A DNA stretch of 11,710 nucleotides, taken from Desulfitobacterium sp. (GTDB taxonomy: Bacteria > Bacillota > Desulfitobacteriia > Desulfitobacteriales > Desulfitobacteriaceae). The stretch covers positions 1 through 11,710 of the forward strand of contig JAAZLD010000083.1 in assembly GCA_012799495.1 (NCBI GenBank), read 5' to 3'. The notes beneath the pieces were generated by a model. That model saw only the letters and a program-made list of their open reading frames with translations. It had not been told where the DNA came from and did no database searches. Positions 1 through 6,102 of this stretch are shown in pieces. How positions within the stretch are numbered: position 1 is the stretch's first letter; each line of letters starts with the position of its first letter. The translations under genes were made by a program, and so were the position numbers.

Positions 1-392
1 CAATGGCCCCTGCTGTAGCGGATACTATACTTAATCATTTACACGATCTGAACCGACAACCGGAAGATTACGATCTGATTATTGCTGGGGATTTAGGTTC
101 CGTAGGTTTGGCTTTAGCCAAAGAGGTTCTAAAAAAAGAAGGTCTCAATACGGAAAATCTTAATGATTGTGGAGTAATTATTTTTGACCCCAAAAAGCAA
201 GATGTTCATGCTGGAGCCAGTGGTTGTGGCTGTTCTGCAGTAGTCTTTGCAGGGGAAATAATGAACAAGCTCTTATCTGGCCATTATCGAAGAGTATTAC
301 TGGTAGGAAGTGGAGCATTACATAGTCCTACTTCTTCCTTACAGGGAGAATCTATCCCAGGTATTGGTCATGGAGTTGTAATCGAGGCATAA
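1..392 (+). CDS. spoVAD: Stage V sporulation protein AD, 3' part (partial)
   Basis: This is the last ~129 residues of SpoVAD; the reading frame is open to the left edge, so the ATG at 3 is internal and the gene starts outside the window. SpoVAD (about 340 aa in the family) has a thiolase-like fold, binds dipicolinic acid and takes part in Ca-DPA uptake into the forespore through the SpoVA complex. Visible family features are the DLGSVGLALAKE segment, the HAGASGCGCSAVV stretch and the C-terminal GSGALHSPTSSLQGESIPGIGHGV block. The stop codon at 390-392 runs directly into the ribosome binding site of spoVAE (AAAGGAGGGG, 391-400), so the two are translated from one message. Identification rests on recalled family sequence and on the following spoVAE; confidence is high. 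Confidence 0.95.
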   Translation, partial: MAPAVADTILNHLHDLNRQPEDYDLIIAGDLGSVGLALAKEVLKKEGLNTENLNDCGVIIFDPKKQDVHAGASGCGCSAVVFAGEIMNKLLSGHYRRVLLVGSGALHSPTSSLQGESIPGIGHGVVIEA

Positions 393-404
393 AGGAGGGG
401 TACT

Positions 405-767
405 ATGTTTGAACAGATTATTCCGGCATTCTTAGTTGGAGGACTAATATGTGTAATAGGGCAACTATTGATAGATTTGACAAAGCCTTCCTTTACTCCA
501 GCCCATGTCTTAGTTTCTTTCGTTACTGGAGGAGCTATTTTAGGGGCATTAGGTCTTTATGAGCCCTTAGTTAGATTTGCTGGTGCAGGAGCTTCAGTAC
601 CCTTGTCAGGGTTTGGTTACACTTTAGCTAAGGGTGCTATGGAAGCTGTAGGGGAAAGAGGGCTTTTAGGAGCTTTTTCTGGAGGAGTAGAAGCTGCGGC
701 TGTTGGGATTGCTGCTGCTGTTCTTTTTGGTTATTTGATTTCTATAACTTTTAATCCTAAGGGTTAG
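405..767 (+). CDS. spoVAE: Stage V sporulation protein AE (SpoVAEb type)
   Basis: A 120-residue integral membrane protein closely resembling SpoVAEb of Bacillus and clostridia (usually about 116-125 aa). Family hallmarks seen are AFLVGGLICVIGQLL (residues 8-22), LTKPSFTPAH (25-34), GLYEPLVRFAGAGASVP (50-66) and the C-terminal FNPKG. Hydrophobic segments lie at about 5-24, 33-53 and 88-116. It is a subunit of the inner-membrane SpoVA channel that moves Ca-dipicolinate into the forespore and out again at germination. The ATG at 405 follows AAAGGAGGGG at 391-400. The gene sits between spoVAD and spoVAF with no spoVAEa gene in between, the reduced arrangement often seen in clostridia and different from the B. 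subtilis operon. By family knowledge expression should be sigma-G dependent; the promoter lies outside the window. Confidence 0.97.
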   Translation: MFEQIIPAFLVGGLICVIGQLLIDLTKPSFTPAHVLVSFVTGGAILGALGLYEPLVRFAGAGASVPLSGFGYTLAKGAMEAVGERGLLGAFSGGVEAAAVGIAAAVLFGYLISITFNPKG

Positions 768-788
768 TGGTGAGTTCTATGAAGGTTT

Positions 789-796
789 GGGGGTGA
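789..796 (+). promoter_or_regulatory. Ribosome binding site for the TTG start of spoVAF
   Basis: GGGGGTGA resembles the end of the anti-Shine-Dalgarno complement (GGAGGTGA) and lies 4 bases before the TTG at 801. It supports the TTG start. The only other nearby candidate, the ATG at 780, is in another frame and hits TGA within a few codons. Confidence 0.6.
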
Positions 797-800
797 TTCT

Positions 801-2291
801 TTGGATAACTCCAGTGAACAAAATATTAAAGTAAGTAAGAACTATCAAAAGAATGTAGATTATCTTAATCGGGAACTGGGGGTTCCCGATAATTTTGATA
901 TTGTTTTACGAGAAATGACCATAGGTGGCAAGAAGGCTGCTATTTACTCTGTTAATGGGATGGTCAACACTCAAGTTGCGAGTCTTATCCTAGAAACATT
1001 AGTTAGTCTCGAGAGAGCGGATCTTATGGTAAATGCCCTGCAGAATTTGGTCAAAGGGCAGATTGTCAATCTCCAAGTATCCGAAGTGGATACTATGGAT
1101 AAAATTCTCTATTTTATCTTGTCCGGCCCTATGGCAATCTTCGTTGAAGGGCAAGATAAAGCCATCATTGTTGATGCTAGAAGCTATCCCTCCCGCTCTC
1201 CTGAAGAACCAGATATTGAGCGGGTAACCCGAGGGGCTCGGGATGGTTTTACGGAAACTATAATATTTAACACCTCTTTGATTCGTCGGCGTCTCAGAGA
1301 TCCCAAGTTACGGATGAAATTGGTGCAAGTAGGAGGCCGCTCTAAGACAGATGTTTGCATTGCCTATATTGAAGATATTACCAATGAAGATTTAGTCACA
1401 GAAATTATTGAGGAAATCCAAAAGATCAAAATCGATGGAATTCCTATGGCGGAAAAAAGTGTGGAGGAGTTCATTTTAGGCAGTAAAATATGGAACCCTT
1501 TCCCCCGTGTCCGCTATACAGAGAGGCCTGATGTGGCGGCAGTTCATCTCCTAGAAGGTCATGTAGTGGTAATTGTTGATACATCTCCTTCCGTGATGAT
1601 TGCCCCGGCTACCTATTGGTCCCACACCCAGCACGCTGAAGAGTATCGGCAAGAGCCTATTGTTGGAGCTTATTTGCGTTGGATTCGTTTCATGGGTATT
1701 TTTGCCGCTCTTTTCCTCTTACCCCTTTGGTTAGCTTGTGCCCTCAATCCACAACTTCTGCCGGAATGGCTCCAGTTCATTGGAGTGGAAGAAGTAGGGA
1801 AGATCGGTTTAATCCCTCAAGTCTTTTTAGCGGAATTTGGAGTAGATTTGGTGCGGATGGCTGCCATTCATACACCAGGTCCATTAACTGTCGCCCTTGG
1901 TTTAATCGCAACCTTTATGATCGGGGATGTAGCAATTAAAGTTGGGCTTTTTGCTCAAGAGATCATTGTCTACATAGCGATTGTAACAGTAGGTACTTTT
2001 GCTACACCAAGTTATGAACTTGCGCAAGCCAACCGCCTAGCTAGACTTTTCCTCTTAGTTATGGTGTCTTTATTTAACTTTGAAGGTTTTGCTATTGGTG
2101 CCATAGCATTATTTATTTTATTAGTCAGAACGAAGTCCTTTGGAGTGCCTTATTTATGGCCTTTATTACCTATTGATATTAAAGCTCTAGGGACTGTATT
2201 AGTACGCTCTCCTCTCCCCATAAAAAACAAACGACCAAGTATTCTCAAGCCTAAAGATATGATTAGGCAGCCTCAAGGGCGAAAGGAATAA
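801..2291 (+). CDS. spoVAF: Stage V sporulation protein AF (GerA-family membrane protein)
   Basis: A 496-residue protein of the GerA/SpoVAF family, the usual length. It starts at TTG 801 behind GGGGGTGA. The soluble N-terminal half carries the GerA-family signature: SRSPEEPDIERVTRGARDGF (131-150), NTSLIRRRLRDPKL (157-170), and GPM..FVEGQDKAIIVDAR around 109-127. The C-terminal half holds hydrophobic segments near 293-316, 361-402 (probably two helices) and 413-443, with the PxPLTVALGLIATFMIGD region characteristic of GerA A-subunits. SpoVAF sits in the spore inner membrane and is reported in Bacillus to modulate ion release and germination alongside the SpoVA channel and Ger receptors. It is assigned to SpoVAF rather than a GerAA receptor subunit because it follows spoVAD-spoVAE directly and no GerB/GerC genes are nearby. 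The stop is 11 bases before the next ATG. Confidence 0.95.
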   Translation: MDNSSEQNIKVSKNYQKNVDYLNRELGVPDNFDIVLREMTIGGKKAAIYSVNGMVNTQVASLILETLVSLERADLMVNALQNLVKGQIVNLQVSEVDTMDKILYFILSGPMAIFVEGQDKAIIVDARSYPSRSPEEPDIERVTRGARDGFTETIIFNTSLIRRRLRDPKLRMKLVQVGGRSKTDVCIAYIEDITNEDLVTEIIEEIQKIKIDGIPMAEKSVEEFILGSKIWNPFPRVRYTERPDVAAVHLLEGHVVVIVDTSPSVMIAPATYWSHTQHAEEYRQEPIVGAYLRWIRFMGIFAALFLLPLWLACALNPQLLPEWLQFIGVEEVGKIGLIPQVFLAEFGVDLVRMAAIHTPGPLTVALGLIATFMIGDVAIKVGLFAQEIIVYIAIVTVGTFATPSYELAQANRLARLFLLVMVSLFNFEGFAIGAIALFILLVRTKSFGVPYLWPLLPIDIKALGTVLVRSPLPIKNKRPSILKPKDMIRQPQGRKE

Positions 2292-2302
2292 GGAGGTAAA
2301 TA

Positions 2303-3385
2303 ATGAGATTAGGTTTACCACGAGCATTAACTTATTATGATTACTATCCTTTTTGGGCAGGATTTTTTTATAAATTAGGAATCCAATTACACACTTCTCC
2401 TCAAACAAACCGCACCATAATGGAGGATGGTCTTAAGAAAGCACCTGATGAAACTTGCCTTCCGGTAAAAATTCTTGTTGGACACCTTCTTGCTTTACAG
2501 GATCAGGATGTGGATGGGATATTTTTACCACGTCTAGTCAGTATGGAAAAGAACACTTATTTATGTCCTAAAATCTTAGGGTTACCTGAAAGTGTCCTCT
2601 ATGCTATTCCAAGGGAAGTTAAGGTTTACACTGTGGATATTAACTGGCGGAAGGGGAAAGGTCTCGTCTTAAAAAACCTCTATCAATTCGGGGAGGAGAT
2701 TCAACGCACTAAAAGACAGATTCGGGAAGCTTTTGTAGAAGCTCAGCGGTGGCAAAAAGCTTATCAACGGATGCGTAATGGGGGCTGGTCTTTTGAAGAA
2801 AGTATGGAATGTTTTGAGGTCTTAGCAGAGCCAGTGAAATTAGAAAAATTAGGCTTCATAGGCAATCTCCCTTTTACTGAGGATATGGATTTACAAATTA
2901 AGGAAAAGAAATCCAATCCCAAGATCGCCTTAGTAGGCCATAGTTATCTAGCTTATGAAAACTATGCGAATTTAAATTTGCTTCAACATCTGAAAAAGAA
3001 AGCAGAAGTAAAAGTTGTAGAAAATGTTCCTTCAGGATTCATAGAAGAAAAACACGGAGAATTACCTAAGAAAATGTTCTGGAGTCATGCTAAAAAAATA
3101 TATGGTGCTGGAGCTAAATATGTAGAAAGTCAGGAAATTGATGGACTTATATATCTATCTTGTTTTGGATGTGGTACTGACTCCATGACTAACGATATGT
3201 TGGCTCGGAAAGCAAGGGAACAACAAAAACCCTACCTTGTCTTGACTTTAGATGAGCATACTGGTGAAGCAGGTTTAATAACTAGAATTGAAGCCTTTCT
3301 CGATATGCTAGAAAGGAGGAAAGCACATGAAAGTTACATTTCCCCATATGGGAAACGCTTGGATCGTTATTCAAACATTACTTGA
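2303..3385 (+). CDS. CoA protein activase-like protein (DUF2229 / acyl-CoA dehydratase activase-related), first paralogue
   Basis: A 360-residue soluble protein with the DUF2229-type opening (MRLGLPRALTYYDYYPFWAGFF), which I recall from clostridial acyl-CoA dehydratase activase-related proteins. These are distant relatives of the HgdA/HgdB and BcrB/BcrC iron-sulfur subunits. Candidate cluster ligands are Cys52 (ETCLPVK), Cys88 (YLCPK), and Cys287 and Cys290 (SCFGCGTDS). The C-terminus carries LTLDEHTGEAGLITRIEAF (314-332), shared with the next gene. The start is firm: AGGAGGT at 2291-2297, then ATG 2303, only 11 bases after spoVAF. It overlaps the next gene by 59 bases. In other Firmicutes related domains occur inside one very large BadF-BadF-DUF2229 protein; here they are separate. 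Substrate and function are unknown. An ATP-dependent low-potential electron transfer role is inferred from the family and the neighbouring ATPase. No membrane segment or signal peptide is seen. Confidence 0.82.
   Translation: MRLGLPRALTYYDYYPFWAGFFYKLGIQLHTSPQTNRTIMEDGLKKAPDETCLPVKILVGHLLALQDQDVDGIFLPRLVSMEKNTYLCPKILGLPESVLYAIPREVKVYTVDINWRKGKGLVLKNLYQFGEEIQRTKRQIREAFVEAQRWQKAYQRMRNGGWSFEESMECFEVLAEPVKLEKLGFIGNLPFTEDMDLQIKEKKSNPKIALVGHSYLAYENYANLNLLQHLKKKAEVKVVENVPSGFIEEKHGELPKKMFWSHAKKIYGAGAKYVESQEIDGLIYLSCFGCGTDSMTNDMLARKAREQQKPYLVLTLDEHTGEAGLITRIEAFLDMLERRKAHESYISPYGKRLDRYSNIT
3314..3320 (+). promoter_or_regulatory. Strong ribosome binding site inside the end of the upstream gene
   Basis: AGGAGGA ends 6 bases before the ATG at 3327 and lies within the coding sequence of the preceding gene. 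It fixes the start of the second activase-like gene and shows that the long overlap is two independently initiated reading frames rather than one broken gene. Confidence 0.8.
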
Positions 3386-4472
3386 GTGTTTAAATGTAGA
3401 TTATGTTACTCCTCCTCCTAATAGTAAAGAAACCTTAAATATAGGGACCCAGTTAGCTCCTGAATCAGCTTGCCTTCCTTTAAAGCTCAATTTAGGTAAT
3501 TTTGTTCAAGGAGCTGCCTTAGGAGCAGATACAGCCTTGATCACTGGAGGAGTAGGGCCTTGCCGCTTTGGTTATTATGGAGAATTAGAAAAGCAGATAC
3601 TGCAAGAAGCTGGTTATGATTTTGATGTAATCACTTTGGAACCACCTGATGGCAGTATTCTAGGCCTTCTTCAAAGGATTCGAAAATTAGCTGGACCTAA
3701 AAATAATTGGCGGAAAATAACTCAAGCTTTGCTTTTTGCCTATCGCAAAAGTGTGGCTTTAGACAGAATAGAAAATACTTTTCACGGTTATCGTCCATTA
3801 GTTCCAGATTCTAATCGAGTAGATCAACTTTATGATGAAGCCAGGATGAACTTACTCCAGGCAATGTCTGAACAGGGGATTACAGAGGTATTAAATTGGC
3901 TCTCAGATAAAATCCAAGAAGAAAAAGTATGTTCATATGGTGAAAATTATCGTGATAAAAAAAATACCTTGAGAGTTGGTGTGGTCGGCGAAATCTACAC
4001 TGTCTTAGAGCCCTATGTATCTATGGAAATTGAAAAAGAATTAGGGAATCTGGGAGTATTGGTGGATCGTTCCATCTATCTTTCTGGTTGGGTTGGCCAG
4101 CATGTTTTCCGGGGCTTAGCTCAAGGATATAAACCTATTAAGCCTTATTACTCTTTGGCGAAACCGTATTTAAACCATTTTGTTGGTGGACATGCCATGG
4201 AAACTGTAGGAGCGGCAGTAAAATATGCTCAAGAGGGCTATGATGGCCTTGTGCAGCTACTACCTTTAGGGTGTATGCCAGAAATTGTGGCCGCTAGTAT
4301 CTTGCCTAAAGTTCAAGAAGATTACGGGATACCGATTATGACTTTAACAGTTGATGAACATACAGGAAAAGCGGGAGTTTTAACGAGAGTAGAAGCTTTT
4401 GTAGATTTATTAGAGAGATCCCGTATTTATAAGGATCATAAAGAGGGAGTGTTAGAGCTTGCTGGTAGATAA
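3327..4472 (+). CDS. CoA protein activase-like protein (acyl-CoA dehydratase activase-related), second paralogue
   Basis: A 381-residue soluble protein with the typical start MKVTFPHMGNAWIVIQTLL of the second class of clostridial activase-related proteins. Conserved blocks are APESACLPLKLNLGNF (44-59, Cys49), ITGGVGPCRFGYYGELEKQI (72-91, Cys79), LLPLGCMPEIVAASI (311-325, Cys316) and LTVDEHTGKAGVLTRVEAF (340-358). Cys49, Cys79 and Cys316 are the likely metal-cluster ligands, as in the HgdB/BcrB-type fold. It is a diverged tandem paralogue of the preceding gene, sharing the (E)xxCLPxK and DEHTGxAGxxTRxEAF motifs. Its ribosome binding site lies inside the preceding gene, and its 3' end overlaps the ATPase gene by 14 bases, so the three proteins are probably made together. 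Physiological function is unknown. Electron acceptance from the adjacent ATPase is an inference. Confidence 0.83.
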   Translation: MKVTFPHMGNAWIVIQTLLECLNVDYVTPPPNSKETLNIGTQLAPESACLPLKLNLGNFVQGAALGADTALITGGVGPCRFGYYGELEKQILQEAGYDFDVITLEPPDGSILGLLQRIRKLAGPKNNWRKITQALLFAYRKSVALDRIENTFHGYRPLVPDSNRVDQLYDEARMNLLQAMSEQGITEVLNWLSDKIQEEKVCSYGENYRDKKNTLRVGVVGEIYTVLEPYVSMEIEKELGNLGVLVDRSIYLSGWVGQHVFRGLAQGYKPIKPYYSLAKPYLNHFVGGHAMETVGAAVKYAQEGYDGLVQLLPLGCMPEIVAASILPKVQEDYGIPIMTLTVDEHTGKAGVLTRVEAFVDLLERSRIYKDHKEGVLELAGR

Positions 4473-5469
4473 ATATTTTTTAGGTGTTGATGTAGGTTCT
4501 GTAAGTACTAATTTCGTTCTAATCGATGAAGAAGGTCATTTGGTAGACTCTTTGTATTTGCGAACTCAGGGTCGTCCTATGCAAACCATCCAGGAAGGAA
4601 TGAAGAATTTACGGCAAAAAATAGGTGGAAAAGCAGAAATCATCGGGGTTGGTACTACGGGAAGTGCCCGTCAGTTAGCAGCTACTTTACTAGGAGCAGA
4701 TGTGGTTAAGAACGAAATAACTGCCCATGCTGTGGCTGCTTCTCGAATAGATCCTAGTGTCCAAACCATCTTAGAAATTGGAGGACAAGATTCGAAGATC
4801 ATTCTCTTGCGTAACGGAGTAGTTGTGGATTTTGCTATGAATACAGTCTGTGCAGCAGGAACAGGCTCTTTTTTGGACCAGCAAGCAGCTCGCTTAGGTA
4901 TTCCAATTGATGAATTTGGAAAGTTAGCCCTCCAAGGGACTCATCCTGTGCGGATAGCTGGACGTTGTTCTGTATTTGCTGAATCAGATATGATTCACAA
5001 ACAGCAATTAGGCCATTCCTTACCTGATATTTTGGCAGGCTTATGTCAGGCAATGGTCCGTAATTACCTTAACAATGTAGGGAAAAACAAGGAGATATTG
5101 GGACCAATATTCTTCCAAGGGGGTGTAGCCGCTAATCCCGGTATTCGTAGAGCCTTTGAAAATGAATTAAACCAAAAAGTGATTGTCCCAGAGCATTTTT
5201 CGGTTATGGGAGCTTTAGGAGCGGCTTATCTAGCCCAGGAAAAATACCAGCAACAAGGGTTATCCACAAAATTCCGGGGAATGAAAATTTCCGAAAGTAA
5301 TTTCCAAGCTCGTAGTTTCGATTGCCAAGGATGTAGTAATCAGTGCGAAGTAGTGGAAATACGTCAAGAAGAACAAACTCTTACCCGCTGGGGAGATCGT
5401 TGTGGTAAATGGTCAGTAATATCATCTTATACCCAAGAAAAAGAAATTACAGAAGCCAGTGGAAAATAG
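4459..5469 (+). CDS. BadF/BadG/BcrA/BcrD-type acyl-CoA dehydratase activase ATPase with Cys-rich tail
   Basis: A 336-residue ATPase of the ASKHA fold, related to HgdC, the activator of 2-hydroxyglutaryl-CoA dehydratase. Seen are the phosphate-1 motif GVDVGSVSTNFVLID (9-23), GVGTTGSARQ (63-72), EIGGQDSK (106-113), CAAGTGSFLDQQ with Cys131, GRCSVFAESDM with Cys170, and the adenosine loop FFQGGVAANPGIRRA (218-232). The Cys131-Cys170 spacing of 39 equals that of HgdC (Cys127/Cys166), where the pair bridges one [4Fe-4S] cluster across a homodimer. Beyond the usual ~260-residue ATPase core is a tail with C-x2-C-x3-C-x18-C (Cys289, 292, 296, 315) ending GDRCGKW. The TTG start at 4459 has GAGGGAG at 4444-4450, 8 bases upstream, and overlaps the previous stop. 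By family, it would use ATP to drive low-potential electrons onto a partner, most likely one or both preceding gene products. Confidence 0.9.
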   Translation: MLVDKYFLGVDVGSVSTNFVLIDEEGHLVDSLYLRTQGRPMQTIQEGMKNLRQKIGGKAEIIGVGTTGSARQLAATLLGADVVKNEITAHAVAASRIDPSVQTILEIGGQDSKIILLRNGVVVDFAMNTVCAAGTGSFLDQQAARLGIPIDEFGKLALQGTHPVRIAGRCSVFAESDMIHKQQLGHSLPDILAGLCQAMVRNYLNNVGKNKEILGPIFFQGGVAANPGIRRAFENELNQKVIVPEHFSVMGALGAAYLAQEKYQQQGLSTKFRGMKISESNFQARSFDCQGCSNQCEVVEIRQEEQTLTRWGDRCGKWSVISSYTQEKEITEASGK

Positions 5470-5498
5470 GAGCGCAGGGTACAAAAGGCTAATTTCTT

Positions 5499-5936
5499 CT
5501 AGCGAGATCTGACAAAAATTAGATCTAAGGCCACAAGGATTAGAATAGCGATGAGAATCTTTTCTAAACCTTCCGAAGGTACAAGAAACTCTCTTCGACT
5601 GCCCAGAGGTATACCATAAGAAATACTTGGGAAATATCCTTGGGGGTGGGGGGATACGGGGGCATAAAGGTTTGTACTGACCATAGGATATCCTCCTAAT
5701 GGCATACCTCTTGTTCTGGTAGGAGTAAGAAAATTATTGCTATAATTGGGACTGTTATAATTTTGGTAAGGATTATGAGGGTTGGGATAAAAGCTAGGGT
5801 AATAATCTTTAGATAAATAACGATCTGAATAAGGGTTCCTTTGGTAAGAATTCCAATAAGAATAAGGATTGGAATAAGAACTGTTATATGCTGAATAGTC
5901 TACACTTTGACGTTGACCGAATAAATTGGCCTTCAT
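5499..5936 (-). CDS. Tyr/Asn/Pro/Ser-rich protein with C-terminal membrane anchor, unknown function
   Basis: A 145-residue protein that I do not recognise. Residues 10-70 are low-complexity and rich in Tyr, Asn, Ser and Pro, with three NPY repeats (23-25, 34-36, 55-57). In total I count about 18 Tyr, 19 Ser, 16 Pro and 13 Asn, and no Cys. Residues 71-122 are Pro/Gly-rich. Residues 126-142 (EKILIAILILVALDLIF) form one hydrophobic helix with an Asp in it, followed by RSR, which suggests a tail anchor with an N-terminal domain in the cytosol. There is no signal peptide. The start is well supported: AAGGCGGTGA (complement of 5941-5950) precedes the ATG by 4 bases. It converges on the spoVA/activase operon and diverges from the LCP gene. 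Tyrosine- and asparagine-rich composition recalls spore coat or inner-coat proteins, but that is inference from composition and from the neighbouring spore genes. Confidence 0.72.
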   Translation of the reverse strand: MKANLFGQRQSVDYSAYNSSYSNPYSYWNSYQRNPYSDRYLSKDYYPSFYPNPHNPYQNYNSPNYSNNFLTPTRTRGMPLGGYPMVSTNLYAPVSPHPQGYFPSISYGIPLGSRREFLVPSEGLEKILIAILILVALDLIFVRSR

Positions 5937-5940
5937 GGAG

Positions 5941-5950
5941 TCACCGCCTT
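5941..5950 (-). promoter_or_regulatory. Ribosome binding site for the minus-strand Tyr/Asn-rich gene
   Basis: Read on the minus strand this is AAGGCGGTGA, one mismatch from the full anti-Shine-Dalgarno complement AAGGAGGTGA, 4 bases from the ATG at 5936. It is the main evidence that this low-complexity reading frame is a real gene. Confidence 0.75.
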
Positions 5951-5985
5951 AAGCATTATTAATAAGTCCTAATTTGTCGGCAAGA

Positions 5986-6001
5986 ATTATAATCCATTAT
6001 A
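5986..6001 (-). promoter_or_regulatory. Possible -10 region(s) for the minus-strand gene
   Basis: Two perfect TATAAT hexamers occur on the minus strand, at 5996-6001 and 5986-5991, about 50-60 bases upstream of the start codon. No good -35 is visible: the best is TTGTAC 19 bases before the distal hexamer. If the gene is sporulation-controlled, another sigma factor may be used; I could not match a sigma-E, F, G or K consensus with confidence. Confidence 0.3.
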
Positions 6002-6052
6002 CTCCAAAAATCCTTAAAGGGTACAAAGGTATGAAGGAAATAAATTTGAGAA

Positions 6053-6058
6053 TATAAT
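6053..6058 (+). promoter_or_regulatory. Possible -10 box for the LCP gene
   Basis: A perfect TATAAT lies about 45 bases before the LCP start codon. The hexamer 17 bases upstream (TATGAA) is a poor -35. A second, weaker pair is TTGAGA (6046-6051) with TATATT (6067-6072), but its spacer is only 15. The real promoter is therefore uncertain. Confidence 0.35.
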
Positions 6059-6102
6059 CGAAGCACTATATTTGATCTAATGGTGGAAATGGGGTGAGAT
6101 TG

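Noticed and set aside
1033..1939. Open frames inside spoVAF in another + frame
   Set aside because: They lie within a well-conserved gene, have no ribosome binding site and encode unnatural-looking protein.
2199..2408. Minus-strand open frame across the spoVAF/activase junction
   Set aside because: It overlaps two real genes and the strong AGGAGGT site of the + strand, and has no family resemblance.
3327..3385. Frameshift breaking one long activase-like gene into two
   Set aside because: The second frame has its own AGGAGGA and a conserved start, and both proteins have complete, paralogous N- and C-termini, so two genes fit better.
5505..5526. AGATCT repeated with a 10-base gap, as a terminator for the spoVA operon
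   Set aside because: The stem is only 6 bp with three G-C or fewer pairs, no T-run follows on either strand, and it lies inside the minus-strand coding sequence. No terminator is recognisable at this convergent junction.
6033..6055. Sigma-H promoter before the LCP gene (GAAGGAAAT matches the -35)
   Set aside because: The only GAAT-like -10 is about 5 bases downstream instead of roughly 11-12, and the R position of the -10 does not match.
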